Assembly: GCA_946405435.1 (NCBI GenBank)
Contig: CAMJHF010000002.1
Span: forward strand, 1-64,000
Length of the DNA: 64,000 bases
Reading direction: 5' to 3'
Source: an uncultured Bacteroidales bacterium
Lineage (GTDB): Bacteria > Bacteroidota > Bacteroidia > Bacteroidales > UBA932
The stretch's first letter is position 1. Each line of letters opens with the position of its first letter. This document shows, piece by piece, positions 29,825 to 39,151 of the stretch. Below the pieces are notes generated by a model. It was not told the DNA's origin, searched no databases, and saw only the letters and a program-made list of their open reading frames with translations. The translations under genes and the position numbers were made by a program.

Positions 29825-31429
29825 CTACTTGGTAGCAAACTCAAGTTCGGTGATCTTTTCTGCTGCGCCATCGACGACGTAGCCGATAAGTTCCATGAAG
29901 TTGGCTGCGGTGGCTGCGACAAGGGTGGACTCAGAGTCTCCGATACGGCCGCCGACCTTGACACCCTTCACATGGTCGAATTTGCTGAAGTTGGCACCGA
30001 TAAGGCCTCGGAATTGCCTTCCCTGATCGTCAACGGGGATAGGGCAGACGATGTCTCCGTAGTTGGCGCCGCCCTCTACATAGCAGGAGTCGTGGTTGAG
30101 CAGTGCGAAGAGACCGCCCAGGGTTGTCTTGGGATCAGTCGTGGCGAGGTTGCCGTTGTTGACGCAGTCGATGATGCTGCACTGTTCGGCAATAACGCAG
30201 GCGATACCGGCCTCACGGCCATTGACGTACTCGTTGTGCATACTTGCGTTGTTGACGCAGCCCTTGATGATAGTGCCGTAGTTGGCTGCACCGACGATAC
30301 CGGCGCAACGGCCGTTGGAGACTGTCATGGCGCCGTTGAAGGTGCAGTTTTCGATGTGGTTCCTGGCGTCGTCCTTGCTGTTGGTGGAGAAGCCGGCGAT
30401 GCCTCCGAAGTGCACGCATGTGGCACCGTTCTTGGTGTTGGCTCCGCTGTTGCCGGAAACTTCAAGGGTCACTACGCAGTCTTTGATTGTGGAATCGTGA
30501 GCCACTCCGTCGGTGATGATTGAGTATACGAAGCCTGCTATGCCTCCGATGGCAAAGCGCTTGTTGTCGGTCTGGTTGCCCTTGATGTTGAGCTTGCCGG
30601 AAACCTTGACATTCTCGATGGTGGTGCTGTAGGCCGTACCTACAAGGATGCCTGCATCGGCCACGGAAACGGCCTCGAGAGTGACGTCGGCCTCGATGTT
30701 AAGATTGCTGATGACAGCGTCCTTTGTGGCTCCGAAAAGGCCCCAGGTCTTGCCGTCTTCTACCAGTGCACTGGGTTTGAAGTTCTTGATGGTGTGCCCG
30801 CCGCCGTTGAATTTTCCGGTGAACACGATGCCCTCGGGGTTGGATGCGTTGTTGCCGTTGCCGGATTTGTCGGCGTTGCCGATGGGAGTCCAGGTGCTGT
30901 AGGAACCAAGGTCTATGTCGGCAAGGAGCTCTACTTCACCCTCGCTGTTGAGCCAGCGGGAGATGGGTTCGCCGCTGTTGACAGCCTTCACGAAGTCCTC
31001 GAACTCGGCAAGGTCGGAGATACCGCCTATGCTTGCGTTAGGATCGATGACGGCGGTGTGGCCGTTCTGGCTGATGGGAACCTCAAGGGTCTGTCCGGAA
31101 CCGCTGAACTTGAGGGCGCTGCTGCGGGGAGCGGTGTCGGTGGACTCGTTCTTGTAGTTGGATGCAATCTTGAGAGTGATGACTGTGCCGTTCTCGCTGC
31201 CTTGGCCGGAATTGGGAGTAGCCGTTACCCAATCGGGTGTCAGGACAAGCCAAGTGGTGGCGTTGGTCTTGAGGACCAGGGTCTCGTCGCTGGGATTGTT
31301 GGCTGCAACGTCGGAGATCGCTGTCTTGTCAGCGGTCATGTAATAGGTGATTTCCTCTTTTGGTTTACAAGAGGCAATCAAGGCAGCTCCAGCCAGGAGC
31401 ATGCATGCTGTACGGATAAATGTTTTCAT
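29825..31429 (-). CDS. BACON-domain lipoprotein with beta-helix repeats
   Basis: This 534-residue lipoprotein has a lipobox LIASC. It begins with a BACON domain (about residues 30-130: a WLVLTPDWV strand and LEVPISQNGH end), a carbohydrate-associated Ig-like fold common in Bacteroidales glycan loci. The remaining part is the shared DIDLGSYSTWTPIG / FNGGGHTIKNF segment and GLUG-like beta-helix turns, closely matching the 27728-29686 protein. It may bind substrate at the surface as part of the SusCD locus. Confidence 0.75.
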   Translation of the reverse strand: MKTFIRTACMLLAGAALIASCKPKEEITYYMTADKTAISDVAANNPSDETLVLKTNATTWLVLTPDWVTATPNSGQGSENGTVITLKIASNYKNESTDTAPRSSALKFSGSGQTLEVPISQNGHTAVIDPNASIGGISDLAEFEDFVKAVNSGEPISRWLNSEGEVELLADIDLGSYSTWTPIGNADKSGNGNNASNPEGIVFTGKFNGGGHTIKNFKPSALVEDGKTWGLFGATKDAVISNLNIEADVTLEAVSVADAGILVGTAYSTTIENVKVSGKLNIKGNQTDNKRFAIGGIAGFVYSIITDGVAHDSTIKDCVVTLEVSGNSGANTKNGATCVHFGGIAGFSTNSKDDARNHIENCTFNGAMTVSNGRCAGIVGAANYGTIIKGCVNNASMHNEYVNGREAGIACVIAEQCSIIDCVNNGNLATTDPKTTLGGLFALLNHDSCYVEGGANYGDIVCPIPVDDQGRQFRGLIGANFSKFDHVKGVKVGGRIGDSESTLVAATAANFMELIGYVVDGAAEKITELEFATK

Positions 31430-31444
31430 AAATGTATTGGATAG

Positions 31445-33898
31445 TTAATTGTTCTTTTCTCTCAATATCATGTAAGTCAGGCAGCTGCGTTCTCCCTTGG
31501 AGTCGCAGACGCTGTTGACCAGACCGCTCCAGCCTGTGGCGGGGTTGCGGACCCACATTGCAGAAGATCCGCCTCCGTCCATGCGGGTAACGCTCCACCC
31601 TCCAAGCTTTTTCGCTATGCGATACACCTCGTAGGCCTTCACGCCCATGGAATACCAGTCCTGGCGGCCGTCTATCTCGACCAGCCACACTTTGTGGCCG
31701 TCTTTGCTGACCACGGGGAAAGTCATTGGGTCGTAGGTGGTGTGATTGGAGTGGTTTTCGGGTATGGTCCCAGTGCTGTCCTCTCCTTTGTCCATAAACT
31801 GGAACATGGTGGATTCCAGGGAGAATATAGGCGCAGTGGCGTGGCCTGCCACCGTAATCTCGCATTTGAACTCAATCGTGTCGCCGGTTTTTACAGTTGC
31901 AAGCTGTGATGCATAACTGTCGCTGACGGCGATTCCGACCCTGCCTTCCTGCGTTATGTATGGCAGGTTGCTGATATAGGTGTCGCGTCCGTCGGCAATG
32001 CCCACGACCTTTGCCTGTGCATACCCGGCATTGACTTTCATTGGATCCCCGGTGTATTCGCAAATGATGTAGAGTACGTCCTTGGCCAGGTCGTTTATGA
32101 GTTTTGGATATGCCGGGTGGGGCGTACGTACATAACTGGAAGTAAAGAGATTCACCGGAGATACGCTTGAAGAATGCCGGAGCGTGGTGTCGTTGACGGT
32201 GTGGAAGGGATATTCTTTTCCGCCGGTCCGCAGGGTCCCCTTGAATTCTTTCTTGCCGCAGGCGGCCGTGCCGTCGGTATAGACAGCGAAGCACCAGCCG
32301 TGGTTGGACAGTTTCTTGACCACCTCGGGGTTGTTGATGTACATGGGCTCGCAGTCCTGCACATGGAACCCCCTGGAAATGCCGTTGTGGGAGTCGAAGA
32401 AGCAGCAGTTTATGCCAGCGAACACTTTCTGGCCTTCACTGCGCTTGCGGGTGCACAGCTGAGACAGCGTTTCGCGCTTATTGTAGCCGTTGTTGCTATT
32501 GTTGTTGCCGTTGGGGTTGGGAAAAACATCGTCTGCTACGGCGCTGGCCAGTTCTATCCCAGGGTTGGAAAGATCGACCTCCAGCACGTGCATGTGCCGT
32601 GGCAGATTTGTGAATCTGAAGTGCGAGTAGGTGACTCCGTCTGCAAGGGGATAACTGTCGATAGTCTCCCAGTCGTAGTAGGAGTCTGCAGTCCAGTCGA
32701 TGCTGTTGGCATCGATATCATACCCGGTGGAGGCATTCACCATGGAATTGTAGATGCAGTCTGCCGGCGCGGCAGTGGGGTCTGAGGCGTACTTGTCGTA
32801 GTCGCCTACATGCCCGAGGCCTTTGTTGCCTGTGAAATTGGCCTTGTTGGCATTGTAGGAACATCCCCAGCCGGGGCCCAGGCCGTCAGAGGTTTTGCCC
32901 AGGATCGCTCCGGCGTTGGTGCTGGCCGTGATGACGCCCTCGTTGTGTCCGGCCAGTCCGCCCTCTTTGCAGGGGACGTTGACCAGCAGGTTGCCGTTGT
33001 TGGTACAGCCGCGGTTGGGCTCCTCCGAGCCTATCGTGCTCTTGGGGTCTGAATAGCCGGCAATGCCGCCGATGCTGATGTTCTTGCCAGGGCCGAAATT
33101 GCCGGTCATGATGAGGGTGGCATTGTTCTCTACCCTTTCCAAGGAGGTGGAATAAGCCGCACCCACGATGCCTCCTGCCTGGGTGGCAGTCGGGTTGCTG
33201 CCCTTCAGCTCTACGGTACTGCCGGAGCTGCCAAAGGTCAGCCTTTCGATAGTGATGCCTTTGGCGTAACCTATGAAGCCGGCATGCGGGTACTTGGCCA
33301 GGTCGACCGTCCAGTTCACGTTGTTGATGCTGTGCCCGGCGCCGTCGAAATTGTAGGTGAGCGGCTTTTCAGCCGTGCCGATAGGCACCCATTCCTTGAT
33401 GGAAGAAGCATCGATATCGGCCATGAGCCTTGCCGTGCCGTCCACCAGGTACATGGCTATAGAACCCTCGCCGCCGACGGCCTTTGCGAAATTCACAAGG
33501 TCGCCGGCGTCATAGATGCCGCGCCGCACGGTTTCGCCGCTGCCGGCTTCCTGGTTGACGGAGACCGTTACTTGCTCTCCTCCGAGGTTGGAAATGGTGA
33601 TTTCGGCGGTGCGGGCTTCAGTTTTCTTGTTCTCCTCGGCCATGATGGTCATGTCCTGAAGGGAATCCGAAGCTTTGCCGCTGGCGGTCAAGAGCTTAAG
33701 CCACTGTTGCGACGAGCGTGCATACCAGTCGGTGGCAGAAATCAGCGAGATGGTCTTTTGTTCCCCCAGCGCCGCCATGCTCACGGACAGGGGCGACGCG
33801 GAAAGCGGAACGGGTTCCTTTTCCGGCTCCTTCTGCCCGCAAGCTGTGGCAAGCACTGCGGCGAAAGTCGACAGCAGTATGTTCTGCAGCAATTTCAT
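31445..33898 (-). CDS. Phosphodiester glycosidase (NAGPA-domain) lipoprotein with BACON and beta-helix modules
   Basis: The 817-residue lipoprotein has a lipobox LATAC, a BACON domain (about residues 30-130), a beta-helix module (about 140-400) and a C-terminal NAGPA domain. The last is marked by VFAGINCCFFD, SNHTTYDPMTF and the family hallmark RMDGGGSSAMW. This domain is that of the mammalian uncovering enzyme, which removes GlcNAc from a GlcNAc-phospho-mannose diester. An enzyme that cleaves sugar phosphodiesters next to SusD fits a phosphoglycan substrate. It starts three bases after the SusD stop. Confidence 0.85.
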   Translation of the reverse strand: MKLLQNILLSTFAAVLATACGQKEPEKEPVPLSASPLSVSMAALGEQKTISLISATDWYARSSQQWLKLLTASGKASDSLQDMTIMAEENKKTEARTAEITISNLGGEQVTVSVNQEAGSGETVRRGIYDAGDLVNFAKAVGGEGSIAMYLVDGTARLMADIDASSIKEWVPIGTAEKPLTYNFDGAGHSINNVNWTVDLAKYPHAGFIGYAKGITIERLTFGSSGSTVELKGSNPTATQAGGIVGAAYSTSLERVENNATLIMTGNFGPGKNISIGGIAGYSDPKSTIGSEEPNRGCTNNGNLLVNVPCKEGGLAGHNEGVITASTNAGAILGKTSDGLGPGWGCSYNANKANFTGNKGLGHVGDYDKYASDPTAAPADCIYNSMVNASTGYDIDANSIDWTADSYYDWETIDSYPLADGVTYSHFRFTNLPRHMHVLEVDLSNPGIELASAVADDVFPNPNGNNNSNNGYNKRETLSQLCTRKRSEGQKVFAGINCCFFDSHNGISRGFHVQDCEPMYINNPEVVKKLSNHGWCFAVYTDGTAACGKKEFKGTLRTGGKEYPFHTVNDTTLRHSSSVSPVNLFTSSYVRTPHPAYPKLINDLAKDVLYIICEYTGDPMKVNAGYAQAKVVGIADGRDTYISNLPYITQEGRVGIAVSDSYASQLATVKTGDTIEFKCEITVAGHATAPIFSLESTMFQFMDKGEDSTGTIPENHSNHTTYDPMTFPVVSKDGHKVWLVEIDGRQDWYSMGVKAYEVYRIAKKLGGWSVTRMDGGGSSAMWVRNPATGWSGLVNSVCDSKGERSCLTYMILREKNN

Positions 33899-33901
33899 TT
33901 A

Positions 33902-35746
33902 TCAGTCGTTGAATACTACACCGTCGTCCCATCCGGGGTTCTGGGTAAGGGAACCGTGAGTGAGGGTGCGCTGCTCTGCGGGTACCGGCCAGAGGTAATC
34001 CCTGGTCTCGACCCAGTCGTAATCTTCTGCAGCGTAATATGTGAGGTAGCCCTTGTCGCCCTCGGAGAGGGTGATGCTGCCGCCTATCTGCACGTGGTTG
34101 GCTGCAGGAGCGGTGGTCTGGGGCTTTGTTCCGGTGTAGAACAGGACGTCGATGGCGCCGTCTCCGTCGAGGTCATATTCGCCCAGGGCGGGGATGTAGA
34201 TGCCCTTCGTGCCGCCGTTGGCCTTGGGAGTGAGCCATTTGCCCTCGCCCCAGCGCAGGAGGTCCCATTGCCTGAGGCCTTCGCAGAAGAGCTCGACGGT
34301 GCGCTCGCGGCGGACCTCGAGGATAGCGGCCTTCTGGTCACCCTTCGCGTTGGGATAGTACTGCGCCATGAGAGGATCTACAGTGGTGGGAACAGCCGTC
34401 ATCTTGGGCATGCCTACGCGTGCGCGGATCACGTTGATGGTCTTGTCGATGTCGTCAGTGGTGAGTTCTCCGAGTTCGGCCTTAGCCTCTGCATAGTTGA
34501 GAAGCACCTCGGCGTACCTGAAGATAGGGAAGTCGGTGGTGGAGGTGGTTGCAGTCTCGTGGGTGTCGTCGGAGATGTACTTGATGATGCGGTAGCCGTT
34601 GAAGGTGCGCTTGGAGAAGTCCAGCATCTCGTGTGCCTTTGCGCCTACAGCCACGTACGAAGGACCGTGGAGGGTCTGTGCCATACGGGGATCGCGGTTC
34701 TGGAACACGTCATAGTAGGACAGGGTCTCCCAGCCGCTGCGTTCCTGGATGGGGGTGCCGTCGGCCTGCAGGTAGTGGTTGACAAAGCGGGCGGTGGCGC
34801 TGCGCCTCTGGTTGGCAAAGTCGAACTGGATGCCGTGGCGGATGAGAAGGTCCACGTTGTAACGGCGGGCGAGTATGGTCTCGTCGGTCTCGGCGTCCTC
34901 GAGCACGAAGTATTCACGGTATGAGGCGTTGACAGCCTTGGGTGCGAGCTTGAGGGTGTTTCCGGTGTAGAGCTTGCGGGTGCCAAGCAGTTTGCCTGCG
35001 GCGTCGGCAGCCTGGCGGAGGAACCATTCGGAAGAGATGGTCACGCCTTCGTATGTCTCCGTGTCGTTGGGAACGTAGGCAGTGCCTGCGTGATACTTGC
35101 GGAAAGTTCCTTCGAACAGGGCGATACGGGACTTGAGGGCAAGGGCGGCGTCTTTGGATACATGGTAAACAGCGTCGCTGGGCCATTTTGCTGGAAGCAG
35201 CTCATAGGCCTTGTCGAGGTCCTGAATGGCTTTGAGCATGACGTAGCCGCGAGGGTCGCGGGGCCTCTTGAGGTCGAGGGAATCGGCCGAACCCACTACA
35301 TGGTCATACCAGGGAATGTCTCCGAAAACCCTTACTCTCAGATAGTAGAACCACGCGCGGAAGAAGTAGCATACACCGTCGTATGTCTTCTTGGTGGCCT
35401 CGTCGGGGCACTTGTTGTTCTCGAGCATGTAGTTTACGCGGCGGAGCGCCTTCCACATGTCGAGGCTCCAGGGTGTAGATGTAGGGGTGCGGGTGCCCTT
35501 CTGGATGCCGGAAAGGGAGGATGCGGAAACCTGGTCGTCTGCATTGAGCTCCGCCAGGTCGTCTGCTGCCGGGAGGAGGTCGGTGTAGAACTTGTTGGCC
35601 CACATGTCGAGTTCCTCACTTGTGGAGAAGAAGGTGTCTGGAGAAAGGTAAGTCTCCGGAGCCTTGGTGAGGAAATCCTCGCAGGAGCTGAGCGTAAATG
35701 CCGCCGCCAATATGGAGATGAAAGTAAATATCTTTTTCATAATCAT
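33902..35746 (-). CDS. susD: SusD/RagB-family outer-membrane glycan-binding lipoprotein
   Basis: This 614-residue lipoprotein has a lipobox TLSSC, then CEDFLTKAPETYLSPDTFF, the typical N-terminus of SusD/RagB. The helical TPR scaffold follows, with LLNYAEAKAELGE and the C-terminal EVRRERTVELFCEGLRQWDLLRW motif. SusD proteins bind substrate and form a lid over SusC. The ATG at 35746 shares a base with the SusC stop; ATG 35740 is an alternative. The symbol marks the family, not proven orthology to starch SusD. Confidence 0.95.
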   Translation of the reverse strand: MIMKKIFTFISILAAAFTLSSCEDFLTKAPETYLSPDTFFSTSEELDMWANKFYTDLLPAADDLAELNADDQVSASSLSGIQKGTRTPTSTPWSLDMWKALRRVNYMLENNKCPDEATKKTYDGVCYFFRAWFYYLRVRVFGDIPWYDHVVGSADSLDLKRPRDPRGYVMLKAIQDLDKAYELLPAKWPSDAVYHVSKDAALALKSRIALFEGTFRKYHAGTAYVPNDTETYEGVTISSEWFLRQAADAAGKLLGTRKLYTGNTLKLAPKAVNASYREYFVLEDAETDETILARRYNVDLLIRHGIQFDFANQRRSATARFVNHYLQADGTPIQERSGWETLSYYDVFQNRDPRMAQTLHGPSYVAVGAKAHEMLDFSKRTFNGYRIIKYISDDTHETATTSTTDFPIFRYAEVLLNYAEAKAELGELTTDDIDKTINVIRARVGMPKMTAVPTTVDPLMAQYYPNAKGDQKAAILEVRRERTVELFCEGLRQWDLLRWGEGKWLTPKANGGTKGIYIPALGEYDLDGDGAIDVLFYTGTKPQTTAPAANHVQIGGSITLSEGDKGYLTYYAAEDYDWVETRDYLWPVPAEQRTLTHGSLTQNPGWDDGVVFND

Positions 35747-38700
35747 CAGAATGTTATGTCAACACCAAACGAGAAAGTCTTGGAATAAGGGTAGACGATA
35801 TCTTCGCTCACGCCTGTAGTGGCCACTTCGGGGTCCACGTACTGGGTGACTTTCTTCATTGGAGACCAGTAGAAGAGGTTCTCGCCGGAGAAGTAGAAAC
35901 GGGCCCTGTCGATGATTTTGTTCTTGGGCAGGGGGAGGGTATATCCTAAAGTGAGATTCTTCAGACGCAGATACGCTGCACTGAGGAGGTAGTAGTCGGA
36001 GGTGACCAGGTTGCCGCTCATGGCGATGCGTCCTCTCTGCCTGGGATAGTAGGCGTTGCTGTTGTCGGCTCCGGGAGCGTCGGACCAGCATTTGTCCAGG
36101 AAGTCCTTGGGGATGAATGTAGGTCTCTGGAAGCTGTAAGGACCCCAGAAATATAGACAGTTGTTACTGGGCATCCAGTCCATCTTGCCTACTCCCTGGA
36201 AGAAGACGCTCAGGTCGAAACCGTTCCAGCTGAGGTCACCCCTGAATGCGTAGTTGTAGCGGGGACGGCTGTTGCCGATGATTTTGCGGTCGCCCGGGTC
36301 GCTGAGAGTGTTGGCTCCGTTGTTGATGATGTTGTCTTCCTTGATATCGACATACTTGATGTCGCCTGCCCTAAGGTGGTTGTAAGGAGCAACTGCATCG
36401 AAGATACCTTTGTTGACGTTGCTGGAGTTGATGGATGCCTCGTAAGCAGCGGCCTCTTCATCGGTGGCGAAGACTCCGTCGGTCACATATCCCCAGATGG
36501 ATCCGAGTTCCTTGCCGACATAGTGGTCGGAGAGCACTTGGTCGGGGTTGTCGAAGCGGGTAATCCAGGTGCGGAAGTCGCCAAGGGAAGCTGATACTCC
36601 GTAGTACAGAGGTTTGCCTGCCAGCTTGACATTGTCTTTCCAGCTGATGGAAAGCTCGTAGCCGCGGGTTTGAAGGTCTGCCGCGTTCTCTTCGGGCGCT
36701 CCCTCGCCGTAGGTGGAGGGCAGTGTCATGGCTTTGGTCAGCATGTTCTTTGTGTCGCGGATGAAGAAGTCGGCGGTGACATTGAGCCTGTTGCGGAAGA
36801 AACCTAAGTCGAAGCCGAGGTTCTTGGAGACCACGGTCTCCCAGGTGAGATTGCTGGACTTGGGCGCACTGGCGTTGGCGTAAGAAGCCTTGTTGAGTCC
36901 GTCGAAGGTGTATCCGCTAATGGTGCCGGTGCTGATCTTGTCCCAGTAGTAATAGTTGTCAACCTGCTGGTTTCCAAGGGTTCCGTAGGAAACGCGGACC
37001 TTGAAGTTGTTGACCACCGGCCGTATGGTGTCCCAGAAGTGCTCTTCCGAAATCCTCCATCCGGCAGATGCTGAAGGGAAGAATGCCCAGCGGTGTCCCT
37101 TGGGGAAGCGGGACGATCCGTCGTAACGGCCGGAGACCTCGAACAGGTAGCGTCCTGCGTAGTCGTAGTTGACGCGGCCGAAGAATCCGAGCGTGCGATA
37201 GGCGGATACGCCGCTGGAAGCTTTCTCAAACGACTCAGCCTCGGCAATGTTGATGTAGGCCAGTTTCTCGCTCAGAGAGCCTTTCTGCTTGATGGTCAGG
37301 CTCCTGCCGTAGTAGTCGTCGTAGTTGGCGCCAAGGGTGGCGGACACGTTGTGGTTCTTTCCGAACGTATTGTGGAAGTTGAACCAGGCATTGGCCACGT
37401 TGCCGTTCTGGTAGTAATTGTACTCCTGGTAGAAGTCGTACACGGAGCCGTTGGAGAAGAGACCTCCCGAAAGGCCGTTGCCGGAATACATCCTCTTGTT
37501 GGCGTTGTCGTAGCTGTTGGGAGTGGGATTGCTGCGGTATCCGGCCTGGCGGTCCCTGCGGCGGTAGGAATAATCGACGTTGAAGTCGAGCCACTTGGCA
37601 ATGTGCGCCGTGAGACGGTTGGTCCAGGTCCAGTAGTTGTTGCTGTTCCTGTTGTGGTTGACATCGGACAAGAATGCTCCCGCACGGCCGCTCATCAGAG
37701 GCGATTTTGCGTCAGCCATGAAACCGGGCACCATGTTGATGGTTCCGTCGGGGTTGAAGGGGATGTAGGTAGGGCTCACGTTCTGGGTGATATTCCAGGT
37801 AATACCTGTGCTCACGTTGCCGGTGGAGCCGTCCATTTCCCAGAATCCGCCCCAGTCGTAGTCTGAGTGGAGCAGGCTGATGTTGGTGGAGAAATCCAGC
37901 CATGAATTCATCTTGGCGTCAACTTTTCCGCGGAGGGAAATGTTGTTGAGCTTGTCGGCTGCGTTGCCGTTGAAAACGCCCTCGCGATAGAGGTAACGTG
38001 CAGAAATGTAGTACTTTACTTTATCCGTGCCGCCGTTTACCGTAAGGTTGTGCTCGGTTTCGGGGCGGGTGCGCTTGAACACAAAGTCATACCAGTCGAA
38101 GTTGCCGAGGTACACATAGGTATACTGGCCGGTCGAATCGGGGATTACCCAGGGACGGGCGGGATTCTCCGTCACGTCGCCGTGGCGCTCCTTAAGCATG
38201 GCCATCTGCTCGTCCGAGTAGGTGAAGGCGTCATGTCCGAGCCATGTCTGATAGAAACTGTTGCACAGCGTCACATAGTCGTAGCCGTCGGTGATGAAGT
38301 CGGTCTTGGTGGTGTTCTGCGACAGGCTGACGCGGCCGTTGTATGTGATCTTGGCTTCTCCGCTCTGGCCGCTCTTGGTAGTGATGAGAATCACGCCGGC
38401 GGAAGCCTTGGCACCGTAAATTGCGCACGCTGATGCATCCTTGAGCACGGACACGCTCTCGATATCGTTTGGGTTGACCTGGGTGAGGGATCCTTCGATG
38501 CCGTCGACCAGAACCAGAGGCGAGCCGTCTTTGATCGAAAGTTTGCCGCGGATGTTGAGGCTGTAGTTGGTTCCGTCAAGCGATCCGGAAGTCTGGGTGA
38601 GGACCAGCGAAGGGTCGGCGCCCTGAAGGGCCATGGCGGTATTGGTTACAGGACGTGCATTGAGGTCCTTGCCGTCGATGACACCCACAGCACCGGTGAG

Positions 38701-39054
38701 GTTCACTTTTTTCTGAGTGCCGTAACCTACGACCACAATCTCGTCGAGTACGGTGTTCTCGGTGTCCATGACGATGACATAGGGCTTGGGCTCATTGCCG
38801 GTGATGGTTATCACCTTGTCGTCAAATCCCAGGAATGAAATGGTTACGGTTGCGGGGAGAGACACCCCGCTCAGAGTAAAAGCTCCTTCGCCGTCGGTAA
38901 GGGCATATTTGCCGTTCTGGTCGACGAGCGAGGCCCCGGCAAGGGGCTCTCCGCTCCTGTCGGTGACGGTTCCGGAGATGGAGGCCGGCGTCTGTGCCGA
39001 TGCCCAGAAGAAGGGCGGCAGCAGCAGTGCCAGCATTAAGAAGAATTTTTTCAT
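35746..39054 (-). CDS. susC: SusC/RagA-family TonB-dependent outer-membrane transporter
   Basis: This 1102-residue protein has a signal peptide ending at SAQ, a carboxypeptidase-D-like domain (SISGTVTDRSGEPLAGASL), the SusC-type plug start DEIVVVGYGTQKK, and a 22-strand-size barrel ending GVDITF. It imports large glycan or peptide fragments with SusD, using TonB energy. It heads a tightly spaced minus-strand operon. A possible but weak promoter (TATATTCG on the minus strand at 39092-39085) lies upstream. Confidence 0.95.
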   Translation of the reverse strand: MKKFFLMLALLLPPFFWASAQTPASISGTVTDRSGEPLAGASLVDQNGKYALTDGEGAFTLSGVSLPATVTISFLGFDDKVITITGNEPKPYVIVMDTENTVLDEIVVVGYGTQKKVNLTGAVGVIDGKDLNARPVTNTAMALQGADPSLVLTQTSGSLDGTNYSLNIRGKLSIKDGSPLVLVDGIEGSLTQVNPNDIESVSVLKDASACAIYGAKASAGVILITTKSGQSGEAKITYNGRVSLSQNTTKTDFITDGYDYVTLCNSFYQTWLGHDAFTYSDEQMAMLKERHGDVTENPARPWVIPDSTGQYTYVYLGNFDWYDFVFKRTRPETEHNLTVNGGTDKVKYYISARYLYREGVFNGNAADKLNNISLRGKVDAKMNSWLDFSTNISLLHSDYDWGGFWEMDGSTGNVSTGITWNITQNVSPTYIPFNPDGTINMVPGFMADAKSPLMSGRAGAFLSDVNHNRNSNNYWTWTNRLTAHIAKWLDFNVDYSYRRRDRQAGYRSNPTPNSYDNANKRMYSGNGLSGGLFSNGSVYDFYQEYNYYQNGNVANAWFNFHNTFGKNHNVSATLGANYDDYYGRSLTIKQKGSLSEKLAYINIAEAESFEKASSGVSAYRTLGFFGRVNYDYAGRYLFEVSGRYDGSSRFPKGHRWAFFPSASAGWRISEEHFWDTIRPVVNNFKVRVSYGTLGNQQVDNYYYWDKISTGTISGYTFDGLNKASYANASAPKSSNLTWETVVSKNLGFDLGFFRNRLNVTADFFIRDTKNMLTKAMTLPSTYGEGAPEENAADLQTRGYELSISWKDNVKLAGKPLYYGVSASLGDFRTWITRFDNPDQVLSDHYVGKELGSIWGYVTDGVFATDEEAAAYEASINSSNVNKGIFDAVAPYNHLRAGDIKYVDIKEDNIINNGANTLSDPGDRKIIGNSRPRYNYAFRGDLSWNGFDLSVFFQGVGKMDWMPSNNCLYFWGPYSFQRPTFIPKDFLDKCWSDAPGADNSNAYYPRQRGRIAMSGNLVTSDYYLLSAAYLRLKNLTLGYTLPLPKNKIIDRARFYFSGENLFYWSPMKKVTQYVDPEVATTGVSEDIVYPYSKTFSFGVDITF

Positions 39055-39151
39055 TACAATTATTAATTGGTTATTCTAATATCGCGAATATACACATACA
39101 TGCTTTAAAATGCACATGAGGTCGCGTGACAATTTATCCTGTCCGATGTGA

